DNA of 64,000 nucleotides from assembly GCA_027559495.1 (NCBI GenBank), contig JAMXSV010000022.1, positions 62,001-126,000 on the forward strand, in the 5' to 3' direction. The stretch is from Aurifilum marmelostoma. Taxonomy: Eukaryota; Ascomycota; Sordariomycetes; Diaporthales; Cryphonectriaceae. Below are positions 46,350 through 57,521 of the stretch, in pieces (the stretch's first letter is position 1; every line of letters starts with the position of its first letter). The position numbers were made by a program, and so were the translations under genes. The notes under the pieces were generated by a model, which searched no databases, was not told the origin of the DNA, and was given only the letters and a program-made list of their open reading frames with translations.

Positions 46350-48485
46350 ATGCCCGCATATTTTCGAGACACCGCGGGGCGCACGCTGTTCCTTCGAGGC
46401 GTCAACCTCGCAGATGCCAAGTTCCCCACAGGCCAACCAACTCATCTCCTTTCCTCGCTCAGCACAGAACATGATGCCTCTTCACGTATATCCTATGTCG
46501 ATGTCCCATTCAGCCTACAAGACGCACCAGCCCACCTGGCCAGACTACGCTTCCTCGGGTTCAATGCGCTTCGCCTTCCTGTCGTCTGGGAGGCCCTCGA
46601 GCATCGCGGTCCAGAGATCTATGACGATGAGTACATCTCCTACATCAAGTCGTTTGTACAGCTATGCAACGACCATGGGTTTAGGGTGATCATAAACCCC
46701 CACCAGGATCTCTGGTCCCGTTTCACTGGTGGCAGCGGTGCGCCGTTGTGGACGCTTCATGCATGCGGCCTCAACCCAGACCACTTCGCAGACACGCATG
46801 CCTCAATTCGCTACGCAGAGTGGCCCAGAGATGGAGATCCTGACCAGTCCGGAGGGAGTGGAAAGGAGAAAGATCCCAAGTCAATGCCGCCCATGATGTG
46901 GACGAGTAACCACAACCGCCTCGCGCCATCGACACTGTTCGCTCTGTTCTGGGCAGGGAGGGATCTCGCGCCCAGGTGCATAATTGACGGCATCAATATC
47001 CAGGATTATCTGCAGGGTCACTACTTTGCCGCGTATGGGCGCCTGGCGGCAGCTCTAGGCGACCTTGCGTATGCGTACGACAGCATGAACGAGCCCGAGT
47101 CGGGCTTGCTGGGATGGAATGATCTAGACAAAAACGAGAGGGAGGCCAGTGCGATGATGGGTACTGCGCCTACGCCAATCCAAGCAATGAGGCTGGGGAT
47201 GGGCATGGACCAGACCGTGGATTTATACAGACTGGGAAAGACCGGGCCCCACAAGGAGGGCACCACTACCGTCCGTCCGGGTCGCAAATGCTGGCTGGAG
47301 AGGGAAGACGACAGGTGGAATTGGAAAAGATCAGAGACATGGCCGATGGGGAAATGCGTCTGGGCTCTACACGACGTGTGGGATGCTATGACGGGAGAGC
47401 TGAAGCAGCGTGATTACTTTACGAGACGGGATCCTTCTAACAACAGTGCGGCCCAAAAAACTGCACCTGACAGCACCAAAGACGATCTCGATTGGAAGTC
47501 GACGTCATGGAAAGTGTTCTTTGATCAATGGGTCTCAACAATCCGCAAGCACTCTCAGAGGTCCATCATATTCTTCCAGCCGCCTGCTTTCGAGAAGCCA
47601 CCTATCTCTTTGATGTCGCCCAGCACTGACTTCAGCCTCCTGGGCTACAGTCCTCATTTCTATGATGGTTTGACCATTATGAAAGGGCACTGGCACAAAT
47701 ACTGGAACGTCGACGTTCTCAGGCTGCTTCGAGGTCAACAAGACATCACGACCAAGCTGAGAGCATTTAAAGTGGGACCCTCCAACGTGCGGCAAGTCAT
47801 CTCGGATCAGCTCGGCGCCATGGGAGACGACATGCTACCAAGAGACAAAAGCAAGAATAACCCAACAATCCACGAGAGACTTGTGCCGGTCCTGATCGGG
47901 GAGACCGGGATTCCCTTCGATCTGGACGACAGTAAGGCATACGCCGACGGCGATTACACTAGCCATGTCGCAGCTCTGGACGCAATTCTCAGTGGCTGCG
48001 ATGACCATCTCCTCAATTACACCCTGTGGGACTACAGTTCAATCAACAACCATGAGTGGGGAGATCACTGGAACGGGGAGGACCTCTCCATCTACTGCGA
48101 CGAGACGCGATCTTTTCCAAACCACCCATATCTTTCCGGTTTCCGAGCACCAGCTGCCTGGTGTCGACCCTTTGTTCAGTCTCTGAAGGGAACCGTCTCT
48201 GCGATGTCTTTTGATCTTAAGACGAGTAGATTTGAGCTGAACATCGAGTCATGTGATAATGGGGATGCTATCATCTACATCCCCTGGCTTCACTATAGGA
48301 AACGTGATGACGCCGACGAGCTCGACTTAAGAGTTACAGTCACAGGAGGTCAATGGTGTCTTGACGATGATACCGGGCTCCTTCGGTGGACATATGAAAA
48401 CGTTGGGAGGATCAGTATGAAATTGGAAAGAGGTGCAGGCCCTCTAAAGCCAAGAGACCTGGGAACCATCATTTCTGTCATATAA
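46350..48485 (+). CDS. GH5 glycosidase, steryl-glucosidase / glucosylceramidase-like (EGCrP2/Egh1 type)
   Basis: Intronless, 711 aa, intracellular type with no signal peptide. The GH5 barrel begins at once: FRDTAGRTLFLRGVNLADAK, then LRFLGFNALRLPVVWEALE, RVIINPHQDLWSRFTGGSGA, the acid/base Glu in YDSMNEPESG and the nucleophile Glu in LIGETGIPFDL. A C-terminal beta-sandwich segment follows (about residues 610-711). This arrangement matches fungal GH5 enzymes such as yeast Egh1 and Cryptococcus EGCrP2, which remove glucose from ergosteryl glucoside or glucosylceramide in quality control of glycolipids. The start at 46350 is preferred because the fold begins right after it; an in-frame ATG 27 bases upstream is possible. 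Assignment between sterol and ceramide glycosides is uncertain. Confidence 0.88.
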   Translation: MPAYFRDTAGRTLFLRGVNLADAKFPTGQPTHLLSSLSTEHDASSRISYVDVPFSLQDAPAHLARLRFLGFNALRLPVVWEALEHRGPEIYDDEYISYIKSFVQLCNDHGFRVIINPHQDLWSRFTGGSGAPLWTLHACGLNPDHFADTHASIRYAEWPRDGDPDQSGGSGKEKDPKSMPPMMWTSNHNRLAPSTLFALFWAGRDLAPRCIIDGINIQDYLQGHYFAAYGRLAAALGDLAYAYDSMNEPESGLLGWNDLDKNEREASAMMGTAPTPIQAMRLGMGMDQTVDLYRLGKTGPHKEGTTTVRPGRKCWLEREDDRWNWKRSETWPMGKCVWALHDVWDAMTGELKQRDYFTRRDPSNNSAAQKTAPDSTKDDLDWKSTSWKVFFDQWVSTIRKHSQRSIIFFQPPAFEKPPISLMSPSTDFSLLGYSPHFYDGLTIMKGHWHKYWNVDVLRLLRGQQDITTKLRAFKVGPSNVRQVISDQLGAMGDDMLPRDKSKNNPTIHERLVPVLIGETGIPFDLDDSKAYADGDYTSHVAALDAILSGCDDHLLNYTLWDYSSINNHEWGDHWNGEDLSIYCDETRSFPNHPYLSGFRAPAAWCRPFVQSLKGTVSAMSFDLKTSRFELNIESCDNGDAIIYIPWLHYRKRDDADELDLRVTVTGGQWCLDDDTGLLRWTYENVGRISMKLERGAGPLKPRDLGTIISVI

Positions 48486-48576
48486 GAAACTACTTCTCGT
48501 CACAGAGATTCGAAGAGCCTATTGCGACAGAGGTCGTCATGTTGAGTTTTAGATCAATCCTTCAACCCAAGCAACA

Positions 48577-50538
48577 TCATGAGCCTGCCCCCTGTATTGC
48601 CTGCTGTAGACCTGTCTGCTGCTCGATTCCGGACCTAGGGTGTAGAAAGATATGCTTCAGATCCAAAGACAGTATTGTTGCGAATATATAGGGTCTATCG
48701 AAGCAGGCGTCCCAAGATGTGTCTGTCGAGCGCCAAAACCTCTCAAGGACGTTCTTGGCCAGCAGCGGCGCAAAGGATCCGATCTGTTGACTCATCTCGA
48801 CCAGCTTTATCGCAACGAAACTGCGCGTCGCTGTGCCACAATCACTGCTACCAGCTCCTAGCACCACCAGCGGCCAGAGCATGTTGCCCTTGATACTTGA
48901 AGATAGCAATGCGCTTTCGAGTAATTGCTGGAGGGACTGCGCGTAGGTGGCGCAAAGGGCATCCAGGGAGGGAGTTTGGGCCAGGACTGCCGCGCTCCGT
49001 AACGAGGAAATGCCGTACAACATTACGGCAGACCGATATGAATCTCCTGCAAGGGCCCAGGTCTCTTGTGACAGTGGCTTGAGCTGCGCCCATCGGGCTG
49101 GAGAGAAATTTGCAATCCGTTTCAGTACCTCGACGGCCTCATGTGAGAGTGTCTGACTGTCGGTACAGGTTGTTGCTTGCGCGCGAAGGCGATTAATGTT
49201 GAAAATTTCGACAAGTAGGGGAGGAGGTATCAGCTGAAACGGAATGGATTCGCTGCTGCTCTTCTCGAGGATAAAACCGACCTCCCCGATGGTTGGTATG
49301 GTCAAATTGACGCCGGAATTTGGGCATGTCGTGTTCCCAATAATGGCAAAACTTTGATGTGATTAGTTAGTAATTGGAAAGTTGATAGCCAGCCCAATTC
49401 ACCAATGTGCCACGTACAAGACAAAGCAATGAAGCAGCTGCCCCAGGTTCTCTAAATTGGCCAGGGAGATCAGTCCGCCGCGCAGCACGATTAGTTTGTA
49501 TATCGCATCGAGGTGGCATCGCCAGTTTGAAGACACGCCTTGTTGAACCTATATTCAATCATATTTCAGTATTGTCATTGCAGGTGCTTTGCCAATTTAG
49601 ACAGAAGTATCGACTAACATCAGCAATCAGAAAGGATATGATGCCCGCAAGAAGAGTGTCACCACCCCACCTGCTCTCTAGGTTGATATCATGTGTCAAA
49701 GACCGAATGATCATTCCCCGGTACCGATGGTACTTCCCAGTCAAGGCGGAACGTTGGCTGCGATCCTGGATTTGGTTGATCCGGTGTGCGAGGACCATGC
49801 AAATCAAGGACATCCGCACATGATCTGGATAATCAAGTCCAAGCTGTATCAGATCTGGCGACAGGAGATAGAGCCGAGGGCATGGCCCTAATTCCTGCAC
49901 AGGAGCCAAGCTATGATACAAGCAAGTATTAACTGTTTTTGTCAGCTCGGTCCGGCTCAACCATCCGTTCAAAATATGGGACAAAGCTTGCAGTACTCAG
50001 CGGCCTCAACTAGGGTGTGATCCTCAGTCCTGATATGGACATGCGAGATTCTGGGCTCAGCGACAGGCGGACTCAGCTCGGTCCCAACCTCTGCTGGCGC
50101 ACAAGACCCCTCGTTCCCCACCTGGCTTCCTCCGGGAGACGACCGCCTGCTTGACTTTCTTGTTTTGGAAAGGACCTTTCCAGGGGCGAGCCACCGCAGT
50201 CTTAGAGGTTTCACGCCACCGTAGCCCGGACAGTCGAGGCCAGAAGTGGAGCACCTCGTGCACATTGGACGCCTGGAGTCACAGACCAAGCGGCGCCGTA
50301 TGCACTCCCAACAGTGGCGCTGCCGTATGCCATCGACTGCCGATATTGACCGCAAGGGGGGTGACAGTCTGGTGTGACACCATGATGGTATGATGGGCAC
50401 AGAGGTCTGTGGAAGTCCCGAAGAAAGAGGCGGGTGAGAAACATCAGCCGGGCAAGGTTCAGAGGTACAATGTAATATTGTTTGGGTGTATATACCATTT
50501 GTCCCAGGGCATTTCATGCATGACAGGTTAGTGATCAC
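48577..50538 (-). CDS. Zn(II)2Cys6 regulator with Fungal_trans_2 domain, 4 exons, one GC-AG intron
   Basis: Transcription factor of the type with an acriflavine/PRO1-like N-terminus. The exons are 50538-49992, 49932-49619, 49548-49418 and 49351-48577; the phases agree and the product is 588 aa. The zinc cluster at residues ~75-105 is CWECIRRRLVCDSRRP and on to GLDCPGYG, pattern C-X2-C-X6-C-X6-C-X2-C-X6-C. After the first splice come LVEAAEYFNTCLYHSLAPV and ELGPCPRLYLLSPDLI, then MSLICMVLAHRINQ, typical of the Fungal_trans_2 (DUF3468) domain, continuing to the C-terminus. Intron 1 (49933-49991) starts with GCAAGC instead of GT; a GT donor does not keep the conserved sequence in phase. The gene converges with the GH5 gene. 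Its target pathway is unknown, and the exact start (50538 or 50517) is uncertain. Confidence 0.88.
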
Positions 50539-51266
50539 CCAGAGATCTAGTCAAGGTAATAGCCGTTCCCTGAACACCTAGAACGACCGCGACATCAATA
50601 GAGGTAATTATGGTGGTAGTGAAGGAAGGTCGAGAAGTCAGATTTGGTAGTGGGAGCGGCGCATGGGATTACGGCTCTGTACAGTGATCAGGGGATCGAA
50701 TCAAAGCATGGCTATGCATGTTCATTTCCAGAGATCTGCAAGCCCAACAGTTGGGCGGCAAGATCAGCCACGCACCTTGTCAGCACTGCATGAGGTTGAA
50801 CGGCACGACCGGCAGCGCTTCTGTCAGCTAACAGAGGATCCACTGCATCGCCGCCATAGATTTTTCTTGAAGTGGTCAAGCGTAGTTCGTGACGGCTAGG
50901 GGAGCAAGGTCTTGGCACCTTTTTTCTCCTATTTTGGTCAAGCCTTATAATTCTAACGAGTGCATTCTCAAGGCTGGCAATACAGAGTATACGCATCTTC
51001 GTAACGTCGTTACGAATTTATGGACGACATGGCGGAAATGAACCCCAGAATGAGACAGCATCTGTTATTATTTAAGATATCAAATGCTTCGGTATTTCTC
51101 TGCCCTACGGTCTACCTGAGACACCAGCACTTTCAGTTTCCTGCCCGACACTGCTCTATGAGCCTCCTGCTATCCGTGCCCGTTCGTCATTGATATTCAT
51201 TCCCTTGCCGCTCATTTGGGTCATACTTCAACCCAGGACCTAAGTGTCACATCGTCCGGATTCGAA
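50539..51266. other. Divergent promoter region between regulator and RTA1 gene
   Basis: 0.7 kb between two genes read away from each other. No coding signal is visible, so it probably holds both promoters. Confidence 0.5.
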
Positions 51267-52527
51267 ATGGAAAGTGGTGAGCCAAGTAAGTCGTGATACA
51301 AAGATACAGACAGCCTCGGGGCCAGAGACGGAATTGACAATTTCTTGCTACAGTCCTATGGAGCCTCTACGTATATGCTCCTAACAAAGGAGCACCGATC
51401 TTTTTCACCATTACCTATGCTTGTTGTGCAGCTGGACATCTTTGGCAGTGCTAGTACGTGGTCCCATGTCGCTCACAACGTGTTGTCTCAATTAGTGAAA
51501 GAACAGGAAGAATATACCAAAAGAGAGGGGAAAAAATTACTTACAATCTAAAAAAAGCCACCACAAAGCCTTCAGGATCATGGGGTTGCACCCATTCTGT
51601 GCTATGTTATTTGCGCTCGGGTATGCTTTGCGAGAATGGGGCGCCTATAATTACCTCTATACGGGGAATTCGACCACCTTGATTCTGTACATCCTCAGTC
51701 AAGTCTTCATATTCGTGGCTCCGTAAGTGCGCTGAACTACGGATCGAGTCTCAGTCAGGAAGGCCTGTCTCTAATATCAGTCGTCGCGCAGTCCACTACT
51801 CGAGCTCGCCAATTACCATGTTCTCGGCAGCATGTTCACTTATGCCCCTTCTTTCGCCCCCATTCCCGCCGCGACAGCACGAAAGGTCTTTAGCCTGCTT
51901 CTGATGGGGGTCGAGACCCTCAACTCGTTGGGCGTGGCACTCGCTGCTAATGTGCATGGCAGTTCGCAAGGCCTGGGTAGGACTCTCACGTTGCTCGCGC
52001 TCGCACTGCAGCTCTGCGTCGGTATCTCGTTCGCGGTCCTGGCGGCCTGGTTCCACTGGCGGTGTATCAAGATGAGCGCTCACGCCATCAGCTCGACTCC
52101 CATAAAGGTGCTCTACGTCAGCACCGCGTTGATACTCATCCGCTGCATCTACCGCCTGATAGAGCATGTGGGTAACTCGGTGGTACAGATCAACAACCTT
52201 GCAGCGCTCAAGGCTCTTACTCCAGTGCTGCGGTATGAATGGTTTTTCTACGTCTTCGAGGCGACTCTCATGCTCATCAACTCCATCATCTGGAATATCT
52301 GGAACCCAGTCCGGTATCTGCCTAGCAACAAGAGCCTATATCTGTCCTCGGACGGCCGGACAGAGCTGCTCCGAGGAGATGAAGACGAGTCGGACCATCG
52401 ACCGCTGGCATTCCAAGCTGCGTCATTATTGACCTTTGGATTGTTTGGCTTATTCTTTCGGAGAAAGGAGCATCCCTTGCGTTTTCATGAGAACTCTGAA
52501 TATCCGCTCGAGACCCGTCAGAACTGA
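51267..52527 (+). CDS. RTA1-like seven-TM membrane protein, 4 exons
   Basis: Member of the fungal RTA1/lipid-translocating-exporter-like family, linked in yeast to resistance to toxic lipids and azole-type stress. The exons are 51267-51285, 51354-51453, 51558-51722 and 51792-52527; the phases agree and the product is 339 aa. After the 19-base first exon the protein reads LWSLYVYAPNKGAPIFFTIT (TM1), then ALREWGAYNYLYTG with TM3 LILYILSQVFIFVAPPLLEL. NYHVLGSMFTYAP follows, then the TM5 region with a cytosolic loop, and RCIYRLIEHVG plus YEWFFYVFEATLMLINSIIW for TM6-7. The tail is charged. Its biochemical activity is not established for this family. It lies next to an uncharacterised regulator, which could control it; this is inference from the shared promoter region. 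Confidence 0.88.
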
Positions 52528-52983
52528 TCGACATCGCGTCAGCTCTACATAGTACAATGCAACAGTACGATTCCAGATTGAGCTCGACATATGGAGTTAA
52601 ATGGCAGGCTGGCATGGTTCGAAGGTTGCGATTGGGTTGGTAAACTTATATGGCGGCCCGAAAACTCGTTTTCCTATGATTCGAATGTAGAAATAAGGCA
52701 GATTTGTGGAAGATGTTGAAAGGAAGGAGGAGGAACTAGATAGCCGCGTGGATATTCGTAGCCCTGAGGCTGGGCCCAGTGCGCTTGTCACTAGCGTGAC
52801 ACAGGGGGCCGCCAATTTCGGGCCAACCCCGCCATGCCTCAATTGACATTCTTCTTCATCGTCCATCTCCAGGCCTGTGCCCCCAAACGTCCTGCCTCGC
52901 CCTGACCACATAGCTCTCTCTCTCTCTCTTCCCACCTAGACTCCGCTGTTGCTCCTCTTTGATATTATTTTCAGCGGAACACC
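52528..52983. other. Intergenic region upstream of mevalonate decarboxylase gene
   Basis: Contains a CT dinucleotide tract at about 52914-52929 just before the start of the decarboxylase gene, typical of strong fungal promoters. No gene is visible. Confidence 0.5.
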
Positions 52984-54268
52984 ATGGCGGAAAACAAGGT
53001 ATATCGCGCGAGCACCACTGCTCCGGTCAACATCGCTGTTGTCAAGTATGCCTCACCCTTCTCGAGCTCACCGCCCTGGCCTCTTCTTCCGCTCCCTCCT
53101 CCTTTTTCGATATGCTCTTACTGACCATGTGTCCCATCGCAATCTAGATACTGGGGCAAGCGTGATCCTAAGCTCAACCTGCCGACCAACTCCTCCCTGT
53201 CTGTCACCCTGTCGCAGTCCGACCTCCGCACCCTCACCACCGCCTCTTGCAGCGCTTCGTACCCACCTGGCGAAGACTCTTTGCTCCTCAACGGCTCACC
53301 TTCCGACGTGACCGGCGCACGCACTCAGGCATGCTTCCGCGCCCTCCGAGCCCGCCGTGCCGCCCTCGAGGCAGCCAACCCCTCCCCTGCCGAAACTCTC
53401 TGCCATGCCCCTCCGCCTCGTCTCCGAGAACAACTTCCCCACCGCTGCTGGCCTCGCCTCCTCCGCAGCCGGCTTTGCTGCCTTCGCTCGCGCTATTGCC
53501 GACCTCTACGAGCTCCCCGACTCGCCAGCCGAGCTCAGCCTGATCGCCCGCCAGGGGTCCGGTTCCGCCTGCCGCAGCTTGTTTGGTGGGTACGTGGCGT
53601 GGAGGGTAGGGACCAGGGATGACGGCAGTGACTCCCTCGCCGATCTTGTCGCCGAGGCTTCACACTGGCCAGAGATGCGCGCCCTAATTCTGGTTGCCTC
53701 GGCAGCCAAGAAGGGCGTCTCCTCGACCAGCGGCATGCAGCAGACCGTCGCAACCTCGGGCCTGTTCAAGCAGCGCGTTGCCGAAGTCGTGCCCAGGAAC
53801 ATGACCTTAATGGAAGAGGCCATCAAGGAGAAGAATTTTGAGCAGTTTGCCGAGGTGACGATGCGTGACTCCAACTCGTTTCACGCGAGCTGCGCCGATA
53901 CGTACCCGCCCATCTTCTACATGAACGATGTGTCAAGGGCCGCCGTCAGGGCGGTCGAGAAGATCAATGAGGTCGCCAGGCGGACCGTGGCCGCATACAC
54001 CTTTGATGCCGGTCCCAACTGTGTGGTTTACTATCTCGAAAAAGATGAGGGTGCAGTAGTCGGGACATTCTACAAGCTGCTGGGAACGGATGTGGGCGGC
54101 TGGAAGGCAAACGCCTCTAGTCTTTCGACGGATATTGTCCTAGAGGAAGCAGTTACCTCCACGCTCAAGACGGGCGTCTCGCGTGTCATCATGACTGGCG
54201 TCGGAGAGGGACCTCAGAAGACGGACGAATATCTGGTCACGGAGAACGGAGAGCCGGTCAAGCGGTGA
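52984..54268 (+). CDS. erg19: Mevalonate diphosphate decarboxylase, 2 exons, with one-base frameshift in this sequence
   Basis: Cytosolic GHMP-kinase-fold enzyme that turns mevalonate-5-diphosphate into isopentenyl diphosphate for ergosterol and other isoprenoids. Exon 1 is 52984-53045. The intron ends at 53147 and exon 2 runs to 54268. Motifs are APVNIAVVKYWGKRD at the N-terminus, SLSVTLSQSDL, ENNFPTAAGLASSAAGFAA (phosphate-binding loop), ARQGSGSACRSLFGGY and YTFDAGPN. The exon total is 1183 bases, one more than a multiple of three. The frame used up to about 53390 (ARRAALEAANPS) must change to that used from about 53395 (PKLSAMPLRLVSENN). One C too many in the CCCCTCCCC stretch at 53379-53387 explains it. 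An assembly error is more likely than a broken essential gene. The family is certain. Confidence 0.93.
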
Positions 54269-55233
54269 CCATAGCCGGTTCAAAGTCATATCCCCCTGGA
54301 AGATTATTGAGTAGAAGGTACTGCCGTGTGTCCAATACTTTGCCAGGATCTTCACACAACATAATTGGTGGCTGGATCGTTACAGCCACTGCTTAGAAGG
54401 AAGCATTTCCATTGATGTAGATATCTCAATAGAGAAAATAATTGGATGAAAACCATCACAGAGCTCTTATTGCATCTGGATGTCGTGGTGCTGCTGTTGC
54501 TCTAGGTGCCAATACACTGAAGTAGCAGTGCATGTGTGATATTCAGGGTCCAGGCTTCAGGGACCAGCTGTGGCTAGCAGCGAATACCCCTGGGACCAAT
54601 GTTTTGGTGGTTTGAGTGCCTGGTGTGCGTGGCTCTGATACCCTGGCAGCCTGGCAGCCCAGCACCTGAGACCTAACCTCCTAATGACTACTAAGGTGCT
54701 AGCAGTGGCCCAACGGCCCCCAGCATCGGTGCACGACAAGGGCGCACCTTTAGATGGTCACGTCACTGGGGAATCCCAACCTACCTAGGAGAGCAAGTAC
54801 TGTACCCAGGTACCTGTCACACTCACTGGTTACTGCCATGCCCTACTTTCGAGTCTGACACTCTGAAGGCTTCAATCAATTCACAGCAACCATCCACAGG
54901 CTTCTCTGCAAGTTTGTTTGTCTATCTTCATGATCATCCCTGTCCATCCCTTCATCTATTTTTCTTTCCTGCCGTGCAACATCAAACAAATGATGCAGGA
55001 ACCCTGATCATCGTCTGGTTTGCCTGCTTTCACCATCTCCCAAGTCAGTCAGAGGAGGCTGTTCAACGGCAACATTTAGTACAGTACTTCTCTGCTTTGG
55101 CTTATACCTCGGAGTTCATAACCTTATCTCTGCCTGGCAGGCCTTTTGACGGGTTCGTACCTGTCGTCGAGGGACAGAAGAGTGCAAACCTTTTGGTCTC
55201 CTCAATCTGTCTTCAGTCTGCTGCTGGGTCAAG
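54269..55233. other. Intergenic region between decarboxylase and RUS genes
   Basis: Nearly 1 kb with no recognised gene. It should contain the 3' end of the decarboxylase transcript and the RUS-family promoter. Confidence 0.5.
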
Positions 55234-56638
55234 ATGAGTGCTCCCATCTATGACATTGACGAGTCTGGCGATGTCCTTGTGACATATACCAACTCTGAGA
55301 AGAATGGCCTGAAAGCAGTATGAAGTTTTCCTCCTGGCTATATGCTCTCCTCATCTTCAACAACACGAAGTGGTACTGACACACTGTCTGCAGGAGAAGA
55401 CCAAAACTCCCCTGCCCAAGGCTATCCTGTACGCCTTTCTCCCTGCGGGCTTCCCTCACACCGTCACCAGTGACTACCTAGCCTACCAAACCTTCGACTC
55501 TCTGCAGGCCTTCTCCTCCTCCATCACCAATCTGCTGGCCAATCGTGCCATCCTGGAGGGGTTGGGCGTCGGCAACTCCTCGCAGACCCCGACGACCGCC
55601 CTCCTGCTGCAGATCATCCAGGACACCTTCTCCCGCCTGGCCACCATCCTATTCGCCCACCGCATGGGTCAGGCCATCGAGCCCGAGTGCAAGTACTACC
55701 GCTTTCTCGCTGATATCTTCAACGACTGCAGTCAGTTCCTCGACCTCCTGCTCCCCGCCCTGCCCCTGCTGCCCAAGGTCTCGGTCATGGTATCTGCCTC
55801 GGTGCTGCGCTCCCTGTGCGGCGTCGCGGCCAACGCCTCCAAGGCCACGCTGAGCGCCCACTTTGCACGGTCCGGCAACCTGGCTGAGCTCAACGCCAAG
55901 GAGGCCAGCCAGGAAACCGTCGTCAGCCTTATGGGGATGCTGGCCGGGACCCTGCTGGTGAAGCTGGTCGAGGGCAAGACCGCCGTCTGGTGCTGGATGG
56001 TGGTGCTGGTGGGCATCCACCTGCTGACCAACTACTGCGGCGTGCGCAGCGTCAAGATGCGCACCCTCAACCGCCAGCGCGCCACGATTGTCATCCGCGA
56101 GTGGCTCGAGACCGGCACCATCCTGACCCCCGACGAGGTCGCCCGCCGCGAGTCCATCCTGTTCAACGGCCGTGGCAATATGTCGTCCCGCACCGGCGAA
56201 TACCGCGGCACCGCCGATTTTGGCGGCTACGGCGACGTCGTCAACTTCCGGTCCTGGGGCTCCCACAGCTACGTCTTCGACACCGAGGACTACTACATGG
56301 GCATCTGGCAGTGGGGTCCCAGCTTCACCATCCGTATCGCCGTCAAGGCCGGCAGCCGTTCTGTCAACGACCCCCTGCTGGCCTGGTTCGACGCCGTCGC
56401 CCATGCCTACCACTTCGACACTGCCGTCCTCAGAGATGGTCTAGGCGGAGCAGGTCACTACGAGAACGAGGTACCCGATGATCACCGCGTTGGTTCCGGC
56501 ATTGTCGACCGCGACACCAAGATGGCTGTGTTTGAAGCCCTCAGCTCCAAGGGCTGGGACATTGAGAACACGGCTCTCGAGACACGCACCCCCGTGCGCG
56601 TACGCGTGGGCGAGGTCAAGACCTGCAAGGGCATGTAG
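55234..56638 (+). CDS. RUS / DUF647 family protein, 2 exons
   Basis: Homologue of plant ROOT UVB SENSITIVE proteins and their fungal relatives. The exons are 55234-55317 and 55394-56638 (442 aa). Exon 1 gives a short acidic start (MSAPIYDIDESGDVLVTYTN). Exon 2 opens with the family core: FLPAGFPHTVTSDYLAYQTF, then LQAFSSSITNLLANRAILEG and LGVGNSS. Hydrophobic segments follow, including LDLLLPALPLLPKVSVMVSA and VWCWMVVLVGIHLLTNYCGV, and then the NRQRATIVI segment. The last ~170 residues are soluble (GDVVNFRSWGSH, EDYYMGIWQWGPSF). In plants RUS1/RUS2 affect UV-B responses and vitamin B6 homeostasis. The fungal function is unknown, so no role is assigned beyond family membership. Confidence 0.88.
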
Positions 56639-57521
56639 TCCTTTTTTTGTCTGTTCAGTTTGTTCATCCTGGTCTTCTTTCCTTTCTCTCGAGGGTCCTG
56701 TTTTAAATGGTCATCTTGGGTCCCTGGCCACATGGGCATTCTCTTTCGAGTCCAGACACGGACGATCCACCTTCTGTGGCCAATGGTTTCCCTCTTCTCA
56801 CTGGAGTTTGTTCGGGTTCCCTCCCTAACTCACCATACTAACACGCTCAAACACACACACCAGTATCACCACCGACACATGAAAAGGATACAGGCTCTGT
56901 TCTGCATCCACGGCTACCTCCTCAGCAGGACGCAAAAAAGGATTGACGGAGATTATCATTGAACTCGTTTTACTCGGCGTTTCGGGAAAGGAAGCAGGGC
57001 GTCATAAGAGAAGGTCTACACAAAGATCCTCGGGGTGGTCAACGCAGGGGCGTTGGGAGTAGGCGCGACTGGCTGGGCTGAGCTTTCGTGACGACGGCAA
57101 GGGGTTGTCGGTCCAAAGTGGTATCAGGAGGATCAGAGGTCGGACATCTCGTAGCAACCAAGTGCGTCAAGGGAATGGATTTTCATTCGAGTAAATTTAG
57201 GAGATTCCTCGTCTCTTTTCCTCATGGGTATCGTACATGGTGGGATGTGGAGGGAAGAGCTATGATTCTCGATACCATAAGATGGAATGAAATCTTTTTG
57301 AAATCGCCTTCCAACACATAAAGTGCTTCCTCTTTTGGTTTGTGATCTTCTTTTTTTTCTTTTCTCCTTTGTTATTCTCTTCTGTTCCGAGCACTTACAA
57401 TTTCGAAAGGTCGAATCCTCTCCCGTCTCAGCTGTGCGCATAGGCCTGCCTTATTGTCCTGCCATAGCCTGTCTCTGAGTTCAGGACCCTCTTTCTCGCC
57501 CGGACCCTGCATTCGTCGCGT
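56639..57521. other. Convergent 3' region between RUS and haem lyase genes
   Basis: 0.9 kb between convergent genes. Pyrimidine-rich tracts are present (56640-56700 and 57340-57370). No gene is recognised. Confidence 0.5.

Noticed and set aside
55649..56413. 254-codon minus-strand frame antisense to the RUS gene
   Set aside because: Mirror of a high-GC codon-biased gene; the repetitive Gly/Val/Asp/His composition is typical of an antisense shadow.
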